A stretch of DNA of 64,000 nt. It comes from Rachicladosporium sp. CCFEE 5018 (Eukaryota; Ascomycota; Dothideomycetes; Cladosporiales; Cladosporiaceae). The DNA is taken from assembly GCA_002077045.2 (NCBI GenBank), contig KZ111142.1, positions 1,259,242-1,323,241 of the forward strand. The letters run 5' to 3'. The number at the start of each line of letters is the position of its first letter. Positions within the stretch are counted from its first letter, which is position 1. A program made the translations under genes and the position numbers. Positions 45,201 to 56,646 of this stretch are shown piece after piece. A model generated the notes under the pieces. It was not told the origin of the DNA, ran no database searches, and was given only the letters and a program-made list of their open reading frames with translations.

Positions 45201-45404
45201 CCCAGAATGTGCCGACTGTTGTCTGGTCGCAGCCTTTTGCGCGCGATGGCGGCGTGTGATGAACACGGTCGGCCATATGCCACCTACACCAGATGCTGGG
45301 CCCAATTCATGTAACAGGGTTACGTAGAGATGCCCGACATCCTCGTCTAGACTGTGAACGAGAAATATCACGGGTTGACTTCCATCGTCGAGCAGGAACG
45401 CCAT
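42256..45404 (-). CDS. Large protein with C-terminal WWRYDHC/membrane module (form B)
   Basis: CDS complement(join(42256..42783, 42863..43405, 43461..45404)), 1004 residues; both introns phase 0. No function assigned. Exon 1 (648 residues) opens LVHSLDEDVGHLYVTLLHEL. It holds two tandem 79-residue repeats (VYI..HG...NATL.EH...DQVIDF.RL.IATSPLHI..N..YISRLW) and ends WYWWPLASP. Exon 2 starts PCGGSDHVDIP and ends RETFSWWRYDHCDFYR. Exon 3 has FQKFAS, a CTSCHSWHILHQQRK segment, DSESEVFWGIIARERR, then two hydrophobic stretches split by WGHASDLQNAAIP. I recall this C-terminal module from fungal proteins near HET-type loci; that link is weak. An upstream exon may exist (45488-45820). Confidence 0.65.
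43818..44291 (-). repeat. 237-bp tandem duplication inside the large protein gene
   Basis: Units 44055-44291 and 43818-44054 are related in DNA and encode two 79-residue repeats, in frame (237 = 3 x 79). Shared DNA includes the codons for DQVIDF, IATSPLHI and YISRLW. The copies have diverged, so the event is not recent. Confidence 0.8.
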
Positions 45405-45977
45405 TGCCAGGCATGGTAGGGAGGATCATTAGTCTAGAATGGACAAGCAGACGACGAAGAACAGCGAGAAAACAAAGACGCGAGTTCTCATACATGCTTC
45501 ATCTTGTGCAGGCAGTGCTCGTGGGCAGGCATAGCCTCAGACTCGCATACAAGCTCTAGCTCTGATTCGCTGTTGAGCGCCCTCTGAGGGGTGCAGCAAG
45601 CCCATAAACTCCATTTGCATGCTCGCCAGTGGCGACACGTTTGGAGATAAGCAGTCCTTGCTGCTATATCACACAGAATACAGTCCACGCAACTCAACGG
45701 TGGAGCATGAATGGATGTGATGTGTTGAGTCGGAAGCAAGAACGAGGTGACGGGGTGGAGCTTGGAAAGCTTGTGAGAAGCCTCAGGCACGTATGATCGC
45801 CTTGCCTCCTCAGGCATCATTTGAATCGCCAAAGCCGGGTTGCGTTGCCATGAATACACCTCTACACTGCTATGTAATATGTATCTCTAGGCCAGTCCAG
45901 TGGTACCGATATACACGCCCGCTTAACCTCCCTTCGCGCCGCAAACAAGTATACTCCCCAATTCACAGCATTATCCT
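45405..45977. other. Intergenic, large protein gene to GH72 (form B)
   Basis: 573 bp. On the minus strand 45488-45820 is open from an ATG and encodes a Cys/His-rich stretch (CVDCILCD...HEHCLHKMKH). It could be a 5' exon of the large protein gene, joined by a GTATGA donor near 45491, but no frame-keeping acceptor was convincing. Otherwise nothing seen. Confidence 0.3.
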
Positions 45978-46395
45978 CTACAACACCACAGCAACACCCG
46001 CAATCCCCATAGCCAGCGCCCACAACGCCACCATCGTACCAGCCATTCCGCTTCCCCGCCCAGCAGTCGTCGAAGCCGAGCTAGCACTGCTTGACGCAGC
46101 AGCCGCCGCACTCGTAGCCGAAGCACCACCAGCCGACGTTCCCGAGCCGCCTGATGAAGCGCTCCCGCCAGTCGAGCTCGCCTGTCCGTTCGCAGCGCTC
46201 GAACCAGAGGAAGCGCTACCACTGACGCGTCCGTTCTGTGCAGCCTGACCCTGGGTCGGCAGGGAAGCCCCACTACTGACTTCCCATGCGCCGGCAGTGT
46301 AGTCTGGGCATGCGACTGGGCTCATCGTCTGGGTGTAAGCTGCCTCAGAGACACTGGCAGGGCTGAGAGTCGCCCACTGCGCCTTCAAGTTCGAG
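45978..46395 (-). CDS. GH72 glucanosyltransferase, 3' part (contig 2)
   Basis: The last ~139 codons: end of the domain, Ser/Gly/Ala-rich stalk and GPI tail. Only two base differences from 18693-19110 were noticed. The gap follows; the 122 bp equivalent to 19111-19232 are missing between this piece and 46496. Confidence 0.85.
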
Positions 46396-46495
46396 NNNNN
46401 NNNNNNNNNNNNNNNNNNNNNNNNNNNNNNNNNNNNNNNNNNNNNNNNNNNNNNNNNNNNNNNNNNNNNNNNNNNNNNNNNNNNNNNNNNNNNNN
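46396..46495. other. Assembly gap, 100 N, inside GH72
   Basis: Exactly 100 N. By comparison with contig 1 the true missing length, if the flanks belong together, would be 122 bp. Confidence 0.99.
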
Positions 46496-47448
46496 CCATT
46501 CGTAGATAATAGCGCCGGACCAGGTGCCAGACATGTCACTGCCCAAGATAGCAGCTTGGTCACCGAATGTACGCGGCTTCACAGTCTGACAACCGGTCTC
46601 GCTGAAGAATATGGGGATGTTATAGTCGCTGGCGTTTTGCTGGAGAAATTGGTATCCGGATTGCTCGAAGGTCGAGTCGCCGCACCACTCGTAGGCGTTC
46701 AGCCCGAAGAAGTCCAGAGCCTCGGACTGGTTAGATCCGCAGGCGAGGTAGTTCTGCAGCATGGGGCGGAGAGAAGGAACGTCGGCTGCGGAGTAGCCGA
46801 TGGGGATGTTGCGGTAGCCCTTGCCTTCGTTGTGTTAGCATTCGCTCTCTCGATTCAGTCTCTTGGTCCCACTCACTATCGCGGTACGACTTCATATCCC
46901 TACCAGCCGCCTTAACATAAGGCGCAGCATTGCTGTTCTCTGCGGTCGTGAGGACCTCGTTACCCACGAAGAACCCTGCCAAGTTGTCGTAGTTGTGGAA
47001 AGCATCCATCACCTGCCCGTAGGCCTCGTACATCGTGGAGTTCCAGACCGGAGATGCTATGCCCGGGCCCATGATGTACGTGGAGAAGGTATCGAGATCG
47101 AGCCAGATGTAGATGCCGGCATCGTCAAAGGTCTTCATGCAGTCATCGTGGCTGGCGGTGGGGTCCACGTGGTAGACGCGGATGCTGTTCGCTCCTAGCT
47201 CTTTCATGAGGGCTGCGTCGAGGGCGCATTGCGTGGGTTGGGCGAGGGGATCGTCTTCGGTAAGCTGGTACGCGACGCCTGGGTGGAAAGTCAGCAGGGT
47301 ATAGCGTCGAGGAGCCGAATCTTCACGTACCTTTAAGGAAGAACTGGTTGCCGTCGCTGGTGAAGAACTTGGAGCCCTTGGTCGAGATCGTTGGCAACGC
47401 CGATACGGCTTGACCTGCAAGCAGACCGAGCGCGAGGAGGGACAACAT
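46496..47448 (-). CDS. GH72 glucanosyltransferase, 5' part (contig 3)
   Basis: Complement(join(46496..46824, 46877..47278, 47331..47448)): signal peptide and most of the catalytic domain with both Glu residues. No difference seen from contig 1 (offset 27263). Together with 45978-46395 it could make one gene interrupted by the gap. Confidence 0.85.
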
Positions 47449-49283
47449 CTTCCTGGTCGTTGTGGCTGTCGTGCGTTGAAGGAGATACTCGGCGGATACA
47501 GTCAAGATTAATAGCCGGTGCTAAAGTCAATGTCGATTGAAGACGAAGAGTATAAGAAGCGGAGATACAAGCGAATGACAAACGCGTCGTGCACTGCTAG
47601 ACAACGGGGAAAGAGTAGGCGCGGTGTCGAAGCATTGGGAAGATAAGTGCAAGTACAGATGGGGGAGTGGACCGCCAACCTCGCTAGTGTGCTACATAGC
47701 GCCACATCACTTTCATCTCGTCCGGGTTTCAGATTAGGCGTATGGAGAGTTTACCTTCGATTGTGTCAATCGCCGGACTGGAAATGTCGTTTGCATGATG
47801 CGTGGGGAGTCACTTGATCGTACGGTCATGAGGAGCATTTCAATCACAGGAACTATCTGAGAGGCGGCCGCGTCTCACCAAAACCCAGGTTCCGCGGACA
47901 GATCTGCATTGCTGCAGGCGTGGCCGGCGATTGTGGCGTTACGAACTCAATCTCGCATGCCCGCGCCGCTAATCGCTTTCTGGGGATGACAGAGAAGGAC
48001 GGGATGAAGTTAAGCAGCTTTATTGACAGTCCTCGTAAATATCGCGAGGTACAATCTACTCTCCAACAACGTCGAGGATAGACGTTGCACAATGGCTGTC
48101 GTTTCAAAGGCAATAGTGATCCTGCCGAGTTGTTGTTGTTTGACACGAGGTGACACCAAGAGAACGCCCAGCCCGTAAGTTCCTTGGGCGAGGATTAACG
48201 AACACAAGGAAGATCTTGGAAGGCTTCGGGTACTAACAGGATATGCTGTGCGATCGTGTCAGGGGGCGAAGTGTGGTTCGTGGTAGACTCGTGGTGACCA
48301 AAACGCTCGCCGAGTGGCGCGCACGGCAGCATCACTTGAGAATGTGCGTGTTGATTGGACATTGAAGTAACCGTCCATGTGTCCACGGATGACTTGGCGA
48401 CATCTCGCCGCTACAAGCAGTAAAGTTGCGATACTGTATTCACTCGACAGTGTTCTACAAGCCCATCACGCTCGTTCCTCAGCATCTCTCCACAACGTCC
48501 TTGACCATCCCTTCGACTGCCACATTGCTGGCTCATAGGCCGATTTGGTTGTCATGATAGATGCATGCGAGAGGACGTCCTGGCTACCGAGAAGGTTATA
48601 CATGAAGGGACATCCCGAGACTTGAACGAGTCGTAGGAAGACTAGGAGATTCTGCACTTCACTGACATCGACCCGCCTCGTACACCATCCAGAATGGTCC
48701 CGCATTGTAAGGGCAGTGCTCGTTACAGCATTTCCACGTTGTGCGCAGTTATCATTGTGTTGCCTGGTGTCCGCAGATCATAACGTGAGCAGTGGCACTG
48801 GTCAGCGGCACTTCCGCATGCGAGATGTCGCCATAATCGTATGTCGTGAAGATTATTACGAGGATGTCGGCGAAGAGCAGACAAAGACGCGCTCAGCCAC
48901 AGTGGCATTTCTATTTGAGGTGGTCCGCGCTTATCATGCAGGGACAACCTTCGCGGTTACAAAGGTAAGAAGTACCCAGGTCGCAGTCAGCATGCAACAG
49001 CACTTCATCTTCATCTGACACACTGCCAGCGTTCACCATCTTGCTCTCCCAGAACGCAGACTCAAGCATCGAGTATCTTTGCCAGCATTCATCAGCCCAT
49101 CCGTACTGCAGAAGCAGCAAGTTTGGAGCCAGGAGTAAAAACTACAGCTACAGACTTTCGAGCGGCATAGGCAACAAGAATGGCTGTAAGTGGCACCATT
49201 TCGGGTTGATCGGGCAGGCGACAGCATAGCGAGGAGGACATTGAAAAGCGCACTGGGACGTGGTGGAGGATTGGGCTGACAAG
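47449..49283. promoter_or_regulatory. Divergent intergenic region, GH72/SSO1 (copy 2)
   Basis: Same as 20186-22020; no gene called. Confidence 0.45.
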
Positions 49284-50383
49284 ATGGCGACACAGTACAA
49301 CAATAGCTATGGCGGCGGCTATGGCCAGTCCAACCCATACGAGACTCGAGATAACAGCTATGACAACCGATCGGAGCGACCGCCACCATCATATGGTATG
49401 CTCTCTGCATCCTCTGCCGGCACCGACAGTCACTAACAGCCCGCAGATCCAGTAGGCGGCCGCAACAACAACGTCGAGATGCAACCCCTCAGCACTGGTG
49501 CGCCGTACTCACAATCCTCCACACCCCAACCTCGCGACCCAAATGCTAATCTCAACGACTGCCGCGCCGTCGGTCGCGCAATCGACGACCTCGAGTCCCG
49601 CCTACAAGATCTCATACGAGTCCAAAGAGCCTTTACATCTGGCACAGGCGGTAGCGCAAAGGAGGTCGACACATTGAGCGCGGACATCATGTCTGGCTAC
49701 CGGGGACTAGGCGACCGAGTAAAGCGCATCAAGTCGCAGCGCGATGCTCAAGAACCCAGGAATCGACCTCAGGTCGAGGCATTGGACCGCCGCATCAAGA
49801 AAGCGATCAACGCCTACCAACAACAGGAGTCCGTCTTCCGGAAAGACGTGCAAGAACAGCAAGCCCGTCAATACCGCATCGTGCGCCCGGACGCAACAGA
49901 AAGCGAGATCCGCGAAGCCACACAAGACGGCGGCGATGTGCAGATCTTCCAGCAAGCTCTCATGCAATCCGGCCGATCAGGACAAGCCCAAAGCACACTC
50001 TCGAACGTCCGACAACGTCACGATGCGATCCAGCAGATCGAGCGAACGATGCTGGAGCTGCAGCAGCTTTTCCAGGATCTGGATCGGATTGTCGTTGAGC
50101 AGGACCCAATTATCCAGAACATCGAGACGAAAGCGATCGAGACGCATGACAACATGGAGGCTGGGAATGTGCATGTCGGGAAAGCGGTCAACAGCGCAAG
50201 AGCGGCGAGGAAGAAGAAGTGGATTTGCTTGGGCATCTGCGTGGCGATCGTGTTGCTCATCATCATCATTGTGTTGATTTATATGGGTGTCACTGGGAAG
50301 TTCAAGAGCGTAAGTGCATGAGCTGTTGCTAATTGGGAAGGACTTGACTGACTTCCCCGCAGAGCAAACCGGCTGGGCAATAG
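49284..50383 (+). CDS. SSO1: Plasma-membrane t-SNARE, Sso type (copy 2)
   Basis: CDS join(49284..49395, 49447..50309, 50363..50383), 331 residues, same sequence as 22021-23120. Counting it as a second gene is only right if the duplication is real. Confidence 0.88.
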
Positions 50384-50511
50384 TAATAGACACCACAGGT
50401 GTTGGAATGGGTGATCATGCTTCCTGTTCGGTGTTTGGAGTCCAGGCGCATTGGGTCGCAGTCCTCCCGATCTGGGTACAAGGTCTCGTCTGTATCAGTA
50501 GCAGAACAACA

Positions 50512-51333
50512 CTACACCTCCACACCCTCTCCCCGACCCCCATCCCCTTCGCTTGGCATCCACCCCTTCGGCCTCTCCCCAGCCCTGACAGTCAACCCAT
50601 AAAGCGCCTTCTCGACCTTCTCAACACTAACCCTCATGACCTCTGCCTTCTTCTCCACTTCCCTCGCCACCGGACTCCCACCAAATCTCACGCCTTCCAG
50701 TCCCGCTCTAAGAGCGCGGAGATCCGTTAGTAGAGTCCGCCCTGGCCCTGAGATGGGTAACGTGCCGCTGGTGGCCATCGCAGTGATGCCGAATTTCATC
50801 ACCTCGCCAGTAAAATCGTAGAGACCGAGAATGTAATCCTCATACCCAAGCTCTACTTTCGCTTCGCCCGTGCAGAGGTCTCGGACGTTTGCAGAGGCGG
50901 TGGCGTAAGTTAGTAACGTGCCGGTGACGAGATAGTGTTGGAAAGAGGCCGCTTCGATGTACTCCTGTAGGCCTGAGGAGATTTGACGGGCGTAGCGGTC
51001 GGCGTTTGGGCCTTGCAAGTCTGGGGCGACGAAAGTGAGTTTGGTCGTTATGTCGGTCGTATAAGGTCTGTTCGCTTTCGTGATGTGGTCTGGGAGGGGT
51101 TGGCCTATGGTGCGGAGGCGGTGGAGTGTGAAGATGCTGCTCAGCGATCAGTGAACTGATCGAAGAAGCATTACGCGAGAAGTTTCTCACATCTTCTTTG
51201 ATGATGCTGTGATGTCTCGAGACGCTTTGATGACTCGTTCGCGTCGTTCGTGGTGTTCGTCGATTTCTTTGCGAAAAGTCTCGAAGATAGGCAGGAACAG
51301 AGACTCGGGGCTGTCACTCGTTGGCTCTGCCAT
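50512..51333 (-). CDS. TSNAX: TRAX homologue (copy 2)
   Basis: CDS complement(join(50512..51136, 51191..51333)), 255 residues, same as 23249-24070 including the intron. Confidence 0.85.
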
Positions 51334-51690
51334 GGCTGCGTGAGATCATTTGATGCTCATCAGCTAAGGCTTCTGCGATTGATACTGGGTCGTTGAGCGG
51401 CAAGTCCGATGTCTGGCGTTTGCCCACCGCGTTTGCGTCTGTGAGTCGCTACCCAGGGTTCAAGGAATGAGGAACGATCGAGGCACGGGGGGAAGCTGGG
51501 ATTACGAGTCGCTGATTTGTATGTGCTGCACTTAAGGAATCTGAAAAGGTTGCCGATGTTCTTGATGTCAGAGCTGGGTACAACGGGTGTAGCTAGGAAG
51601 TGAGGAAGGAACGAACGCCGGCTCCAATTCGAGGCGAATTGGACATCACTTGAGTTTTGACGTGGAAACGAACATGGACTATTCATGTGT
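51334..51690. other. Intergenic, TRAX to GT31-like gene (copy 2)
   Basis: 357 bp, same as 24071-24427; nothing seen. Confidence 0.35.
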
Positions 51691-53064
51691 CTATATACCT
51701 CCAGACCGAGCATTGTCGGTACTATGTGGTGTCCACGCTGCAGTACAGCTGGCATGACTCTCAACCCAGTCTTTGATCCTCTCCCGTTTCCACGTGCTGT
51801 GCCATGACGTTCGGTCGACATCACTGGGATCAGTCCCCCGGGAATATTTGCCCAGTGTGAAGCACTTATACAGCTTACACTCGCCCTCTTTGAATAATGC
51901 TTGCATACAGTGCGGTATTGCATCGCAAGCTTGGCTGCACGCCTCGTTCGACATTTTCGTGTCTTCTGGCAGAGGGTCTCGGATATCGAATACACTGCCC
52001 GGACATCGATTGTCCCATTCGGATCTCGACGACGGCAGCCCTTGCGGCAGAAAGTGTTCGTAGAGATCCTTGAAAAGTAGCGGTCGCTGCTGCGCTGCGA
52101 ATTGCTTCTCGAAAGCCCACATCGAGTCTACGACATTCGAATCAACATGATGCATCGTGATGACTGGCTGACACCAGACTGCTGGTCCATAAGGTGTGAA
52201 TATCGGATGCTCGCCACTCAGCATCGGCCATGCACCGGACACAGGTATGCCAAGCTCAGTCAATGCGAGTGCAAGCACGTAGTCGCCACAGCACTCTTGG
52301 CTCATCCGCTCGTCCCATTGCTGAGCCATACCGGCATGCTCGGTGGCGAATGCTCGTACTACTGGGCCTGACAACACGAAGCCACTGCCTCCGTGATTGA
52401 ACTTCGTGCCTGCCATAAAGCTCGGCGAACCGATGTGCAGCTTCTGCCTTGCATCGAGCTGGCCGAGCCATGCCATGAGATTTGGCCAGACGAGGTACGT
52501 GTCGGCTTCGATGAAGACATACCAGTCTTTGCCCGGCATCTCCACATTGATCGTGTTGAGCATGTGCAGGAACTTAAACTTGTCGAGCTCCCATGCTGCT
52601 TTGTGGGAGTCGCTTTGATCACGGGCAGTACTGCTGAGTTGCTGCAGCGTAGCCCCTGCATCTCGTAGGCGGATCTGCTCTCTATAGATTTCGAAAGCTG
52701 GATGCGTAGCTTTGACCGTAGGACTGACGTTGGCTAGCACATCGTGCATATGGTAGCCATGGAAGTCGGCATCGAGATCAGAGACGATGAGTAGGTTTTC
52801 GACACAGCTGAGCGTCGTGATCAGTAAGGTGGGTAGTTTCTCATCGGCTTCTGACGCTCCAGTCTTTATCACCACGGCAACGTGGTCTTGCGGTGCGTTA
52901 CCGCATGAGGAATGATTCGCTTTGCCTTTGACCACACCGCCTGGCCGACCGCTCGTCCAGGATGTTCTGTATAGACCGAATATCGTCAGGAAGGCGAGAA
53001 GTGCACCCGTTGCTCTGATGGGTTTGCTAGTCCATCGGACTGCATCGAGCCTCTCCAGAACCAT
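51691..53064 (-). CDS. GT31/fringe-like glycosyltransferase (copy 2)
   Basis: 457 residues, same protein as 24428-25801: type II anchor, EADT site, CCGDY segment and Cys-rich C-terminal cap. Confidence 0.75.
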   Translation of the reverse strand: MVLERLDAVRWTSKPIRATGALLAFLTIFGLYRTSWTSGRPGGVVKGKANHSSCGNAPQDHVAVVIKTGASEADEKLPTLLITTLSCVENLLIVSDLDADFHGYHMHDVLANVSPTVKATHPAFEIYREQIRLRDAGATLQQLSSTARDQSDSHKAAWELDKFKFLHMLNTINVEMPGKDWYVFIEADTYLVWPNLMAWLGQLDARQKLHIGSPSFMAGTKFNHGGSGFVLSGPVVRAFATEHAGMAQQWDERMSQECCGDYVLALALTELGIPVSGAWPMLSGEHPIFTPYGPAVWCQPVITMHHVDSNVVDSMWAFEKQFAAQQRPLLFKDLYEHFLPQGLPSSRSEWDNRCPGSVFDIRDPLPEDTKMSNEACSQACDAIPHCMQALFKEGECKLYKCFTLGKYSRGTDPSDVDRTSWHSTWKRERIKDWVESHASCTAAWTPHSTDNARSGGI

Positions 53065-53805
53065 GACTATGTTGCCTGTGTTCTTCTACAGCGCTCTGCA
53101 CGAGCACTGGAGATTGGGGGAGATCATGGAGACATCACCACCGGCGTACGGTACTGAGGCTGTGAGATCGGAATCTAAAGTCACGCACGACACAGTTGCA
53201 TGATGGCCAGTTGATGTCCTGTAGTCCAGCTTATCTTCACGTTGCACGCCCTCGCAACGCGCAATGGAGTTCGAAGGTTTTGGTCGGGATACCGAATTAA
53301 GCTTTCTTCACTTCAGCCGCGTTGGCAATGTTGGGCACATGCATCCTCCCGAGAACTGGCAAGCGAGCGAATTGCTAATTATTGCAGGGAATGGCTACGA
53401 GTTTCGAGGTCTGGAGTCCAAATACTGGATCGAAGGGACCTCGCCTGCGCCGGTTGAAAGTCGTTACCACACATGTACCCGGTCACGTGCCGATCGACCA
53501 ACCGAAAGATCGACGTCGTCCGTTGTCTGCCTTCATTTCCCTGCGCCACCAATCCACTAAGGATGCACGATAGAAGGACCACGCTAGACTATTACAGGTA
53601 GTGCTTGAGCCGCAGACTCGTGCGACTGCCAGTATCGAGGCTGTCCTAGTTCGACCTCGACATGCCCGGGCCTTCGATGTTTTCACGACGACATCACGTC
53701 TTGCGCCAAACGGGATCTTTGATGATCTGATCCCTCAGCTCTCGCAAGTCGAGTTCGTGCCATTGCTAGCAAAAGGGACGCTAGCAAAAGGGACGCTTCA
53801 CCGCC
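53065..53805. promoter_or_regulatory. Divergent intergenic region (copy 2)
   Basis: 741 bp, same as 25802-26542. Contains the 15-bp tandem repeat at 53765-53797. Confidence 0.4.
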
Positions 53806-54735
53806 ATGGCGCGTCGCGCAGTGGGCCTCGCGACACTCCTTGTCGCAACTCTCTTCGTTGGCTGTCTGGCTCAGGACACAGACTACTTCATCAACCCTCC
53901 CAATGGCCCATGTAAGAGCGCCCAGACTGTGCCGGTGTACACGATTGGAGAGATCGCGCAGCTCGTACGTCACGCTTTGCTCGGGCTAACGTTTAGTACT
54001 GACGACGTCTTTCCAGAATTGGGTCACTGCACTTGATGAGATGACTGTGACGCTTTGGCAAGGCGTCCAGGGCTTTGAATCACAGGGGAGCACGAACTAT
54101 CCGCTGCCAGGAGCTCGTGAGTATGTCGCCTCGGAAGTGCGGTATTGGGAGCTGACGGGATCGCAGAGGTATACAAGGGCCAGTCCATGGCATGGCAAGT
54201 AGGCCCCGCTGGATTTGATCTGACGATCAGCCCGACCTTCCACCTCGCGATCTTCGAAGTCAATGCTACGTCCTTCCGCTTCAGTAGTTCATGTTTCAAC
54301 ATGACCGAAGCAGTGGTTACGACAAGTAGCTCTACTTCGTCCACCACAAGCACAACGAGCAGCATCTCGAGTACGAGCAGTACAGCGACAACAAGCGCGA
54401 CAGCCGATGCCGCTATCACCTCACCTGCAGCGCCGACGCAGACCGGCAGCTCGACGAACACTACGGCGATCGGCGTCGGAGTTGGTGTTGGAGTCGCAGC
54501 GTTGCTTGCTGGGCTGGCGATCGGCTATATCGTCTTCCGCCGGAGGAGGAACAAGGTCACTTCGCCAAACTCAGCACCGCCCTACCCGCCAGTTCAAGAG
54601 TACCGAGATCAGACATATCAACAGGGCGCACCGATTGAGCTTGAGAACAAGCCGTTCCTGGCTGAGATGTCTACTGAGCAAGGCGAATCGCATGAATTGC
54701 CGGGCCATGATGTGGACACGCGGTACAAGAAGTGA
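53806..54735 (+). CDS. Secreted single-pass membrane protein (copy 2)
   Basis: CDS join(53806..53964, 54017..54116, 54167..54735), 275 residues, same as 26543-27472: signal peptide, ectodomain, Ser/Thr stalk, one membrane helix, Pro-rich tail. Confidence 0.7.
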
Positions 54736-55319
54736 CAGCATACAGCATGAGGGGATTTCATTGTACATTTTGAACATTAGCGATGACCGATACCCGCATA
54801 TGGCGTTTTGTGGTTCTCTATCGCTTTCAGCAATGCACGATGCAAGTGTTCTCCGAATGTTACCTCCGGCTCTCCAAAAATCTGGACCGTGGGTAAGGCT
54901 CTTATCAGCTTGCCCGGGGCAGTCAGGCTGTACTTTGCGCTATGCGGGAGAGACCAGAGCCCAGTGCCCAGATATCCGACAAGTCTGTTCTCTCACCGAC
55001 ACGAAGCGAAAAGTTCACTGTTGTAGGTGCATATATAGCAGCACAGGGGCGCATGGACTGTTGGCGACGCAGACATACATGCCGGCGAAGGACGTCGCGC
55101 GCACAGAAGTCAACTTGTAGAGGCTCTGGCACGCACAATGGTGCCAGACCATTCACGCAATGCACGAGGTGGTAGCTCGAGCCGACTGTCGGACTCGGGA
55201 GCATGAGTAGCGCCAGCCTACACCTGCCCCAGCACAGGCAGGAAAATGGAGCAGCGACACAGCGGTTTGAACGTCTTTGGAGCATACAATATCCCTTGCG
55301 TACACTTCAAGATTACACC
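54736..55319. other. Intergenic, membrane protein to aminotransferase (copy 2)
   Basis: 584 bp, same as 27473-28056; nothing seen. Confidence 0.35.
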
Positions 55320-56646
55320 TCAGCTCTCCAGCACCGGCAGATCATCATACTCCTTCCGCATGAACTTTCTCATCTCCTCCAAACCCTCTTTCAGCACCTC
55401 TGTGTGGCAGACGTACCCTATCCTAACGTACCCCTTGAATTCCTCGCCGAAAGCGAAATCACCCGGCATGATCAGTACGCCCATCTTGTCCTGCAGCGTC
55501 TGGCAGAAAGCCACCGTATCTATCGGCTTTCCGTCCCGCTGGAACTTGACGAACGCCGTCGTGCCGGCCAAAGGCTTAACCCAGGAGCAATACTCGTCAT
55601 GCTTGATGATCCAACGATCCAGGATCTCTGCGTTCGCTTTCGCCATCTGAATGTTCCGTCCGAGCAGAGCATGTATCGTGTCGGGTGCTAGCGCGAAAGC
55701 AGCTACTGCTTGATCGAGTTGCGAGACGGAGATGGTGGTGTAGTCTCGCGTTATGGTGATCTTCTCGATCAATTCTGCACTTCGGCTCGCCACCCAGCCG
55801 ATGCGGATGCCTGCGAGGCTGTATGCTTTCGAGAGCGAGCCGGTCACTATCACGTTCTTGTAGCCAAGAGACAACGTTGAAGGAGGGAAGTCAGAACTCA
55901 ACGGCGAGATCGAGTGGAACAGAGGGCGGTAGACCTCGTCAGAGAGGATGGTGATGTTCTTGGCCTCGGCGAAGTCAATGATCTTGTGCAGAAGCGGCTT
56001 GGGCAGGATGGCACCAGTGGGGTTCTGTGGGTTGCTGCGTCGATGTCAGTTGACGAATGCGTGTGGTGGAGACGTCGATTTGTACTTCAAGATGATCAAC
56101 TTAGTGTCGTCCTTGACCATAGCCTTCAATTCCTCGAAGTCTGGCAGCCAATTTGCCTCAGGCTTTGATTTCCACAGACTCACTTCCGCCCCTAGCGATC
56201 GCGGTATGGTATACAGCTGCTGGTAAGTAGGATAATGGCAGACTACGTGGTCCCCAGGTCCGATGAGCGAATACAGCACCATGTGGTTCGCAGCGATCGC
56301 TCCTGGAGTGATCAAGACATTCTTTGGAGTCAGTGGCGTGCCGACTTTGCTCGAGTACAGCCTGCTCAACTGCGTCCTGAGGTCCGTCGTTCCAGTGATC
56401 TCACCATAGTCTTGAATCCGAGAGGTGTTGAGGATGTCGGTGACTTTGGCTTCTTTATTTTCAGAGAGAGCGAGTAACTGATCGATCGATACGCTGGCGC
56501 AGCACGTTTCCGCGAGATTGTATTTGCATGTTGTTTCATGGTCGTTCATCCACTGGTCCGAGGTCAGTGGGATGTAGGGCTTGCTTTGCAATGGAATGAG
56601 TACTGACCTGTTCCACAGCGAAAGGTGGAATACGATCGGGTGCCAT
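55320..56646 (-). CDS. PLP-dependent aminotransferase, class I/II
   Basis: CDS complement(join(55320..56034, 56086..56552, 56608..56646)), 406 residues; introns 51 and 55 nt. Fold-type I PLP enzyme. Seen: GAIAANHMVLYSLIGPGDHVV (cofactor phosphate region), HYPTYQQLY, NNPQNPTGAIL (the conserved NPxNPTG, split by the second intron), ILSDEVYRPL, and SLSKAYSLAGIRIGW with the Schiff-base lysine at K238. A short first exon (MAPDRIPPFAVEQ) leads into WMNDHET. The substrate is not clear: it resembles aspartate/tyrosine-type and capreomycidine-synthase-like members. Divergent from the peroxiredoxin. Contig 1 holds only its last part. Confidence 0.85.

Larger units (their letters stand above)
28498..46395. 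repeat. Duplicated block I, form B
   Basis: Second version of 3331-19110, same order and orientation. Contains the intact HExxH genes A and B and the 1004-residue membrane protein that are broken in form A. Both ends lie next to N runs and in stretches (nearly) identical to form A. Confidence 0.9.
46496..55660. repeat. Duplicated block II, copy 2
   Basis: Same as 19233-28397 in every reading frame compared, noncoding included. It begins right after an N run and then runs on without break into 55661-59872, the sequence that contig 1 lacks. Confidence 0.9.

Noticed and set aside
46396..46495. A genuine break of GH72 by insertion
   Set aside because: The interruption is only N; by comparison with 19111-19232 just 122 bp of normal coding sequence are unread.
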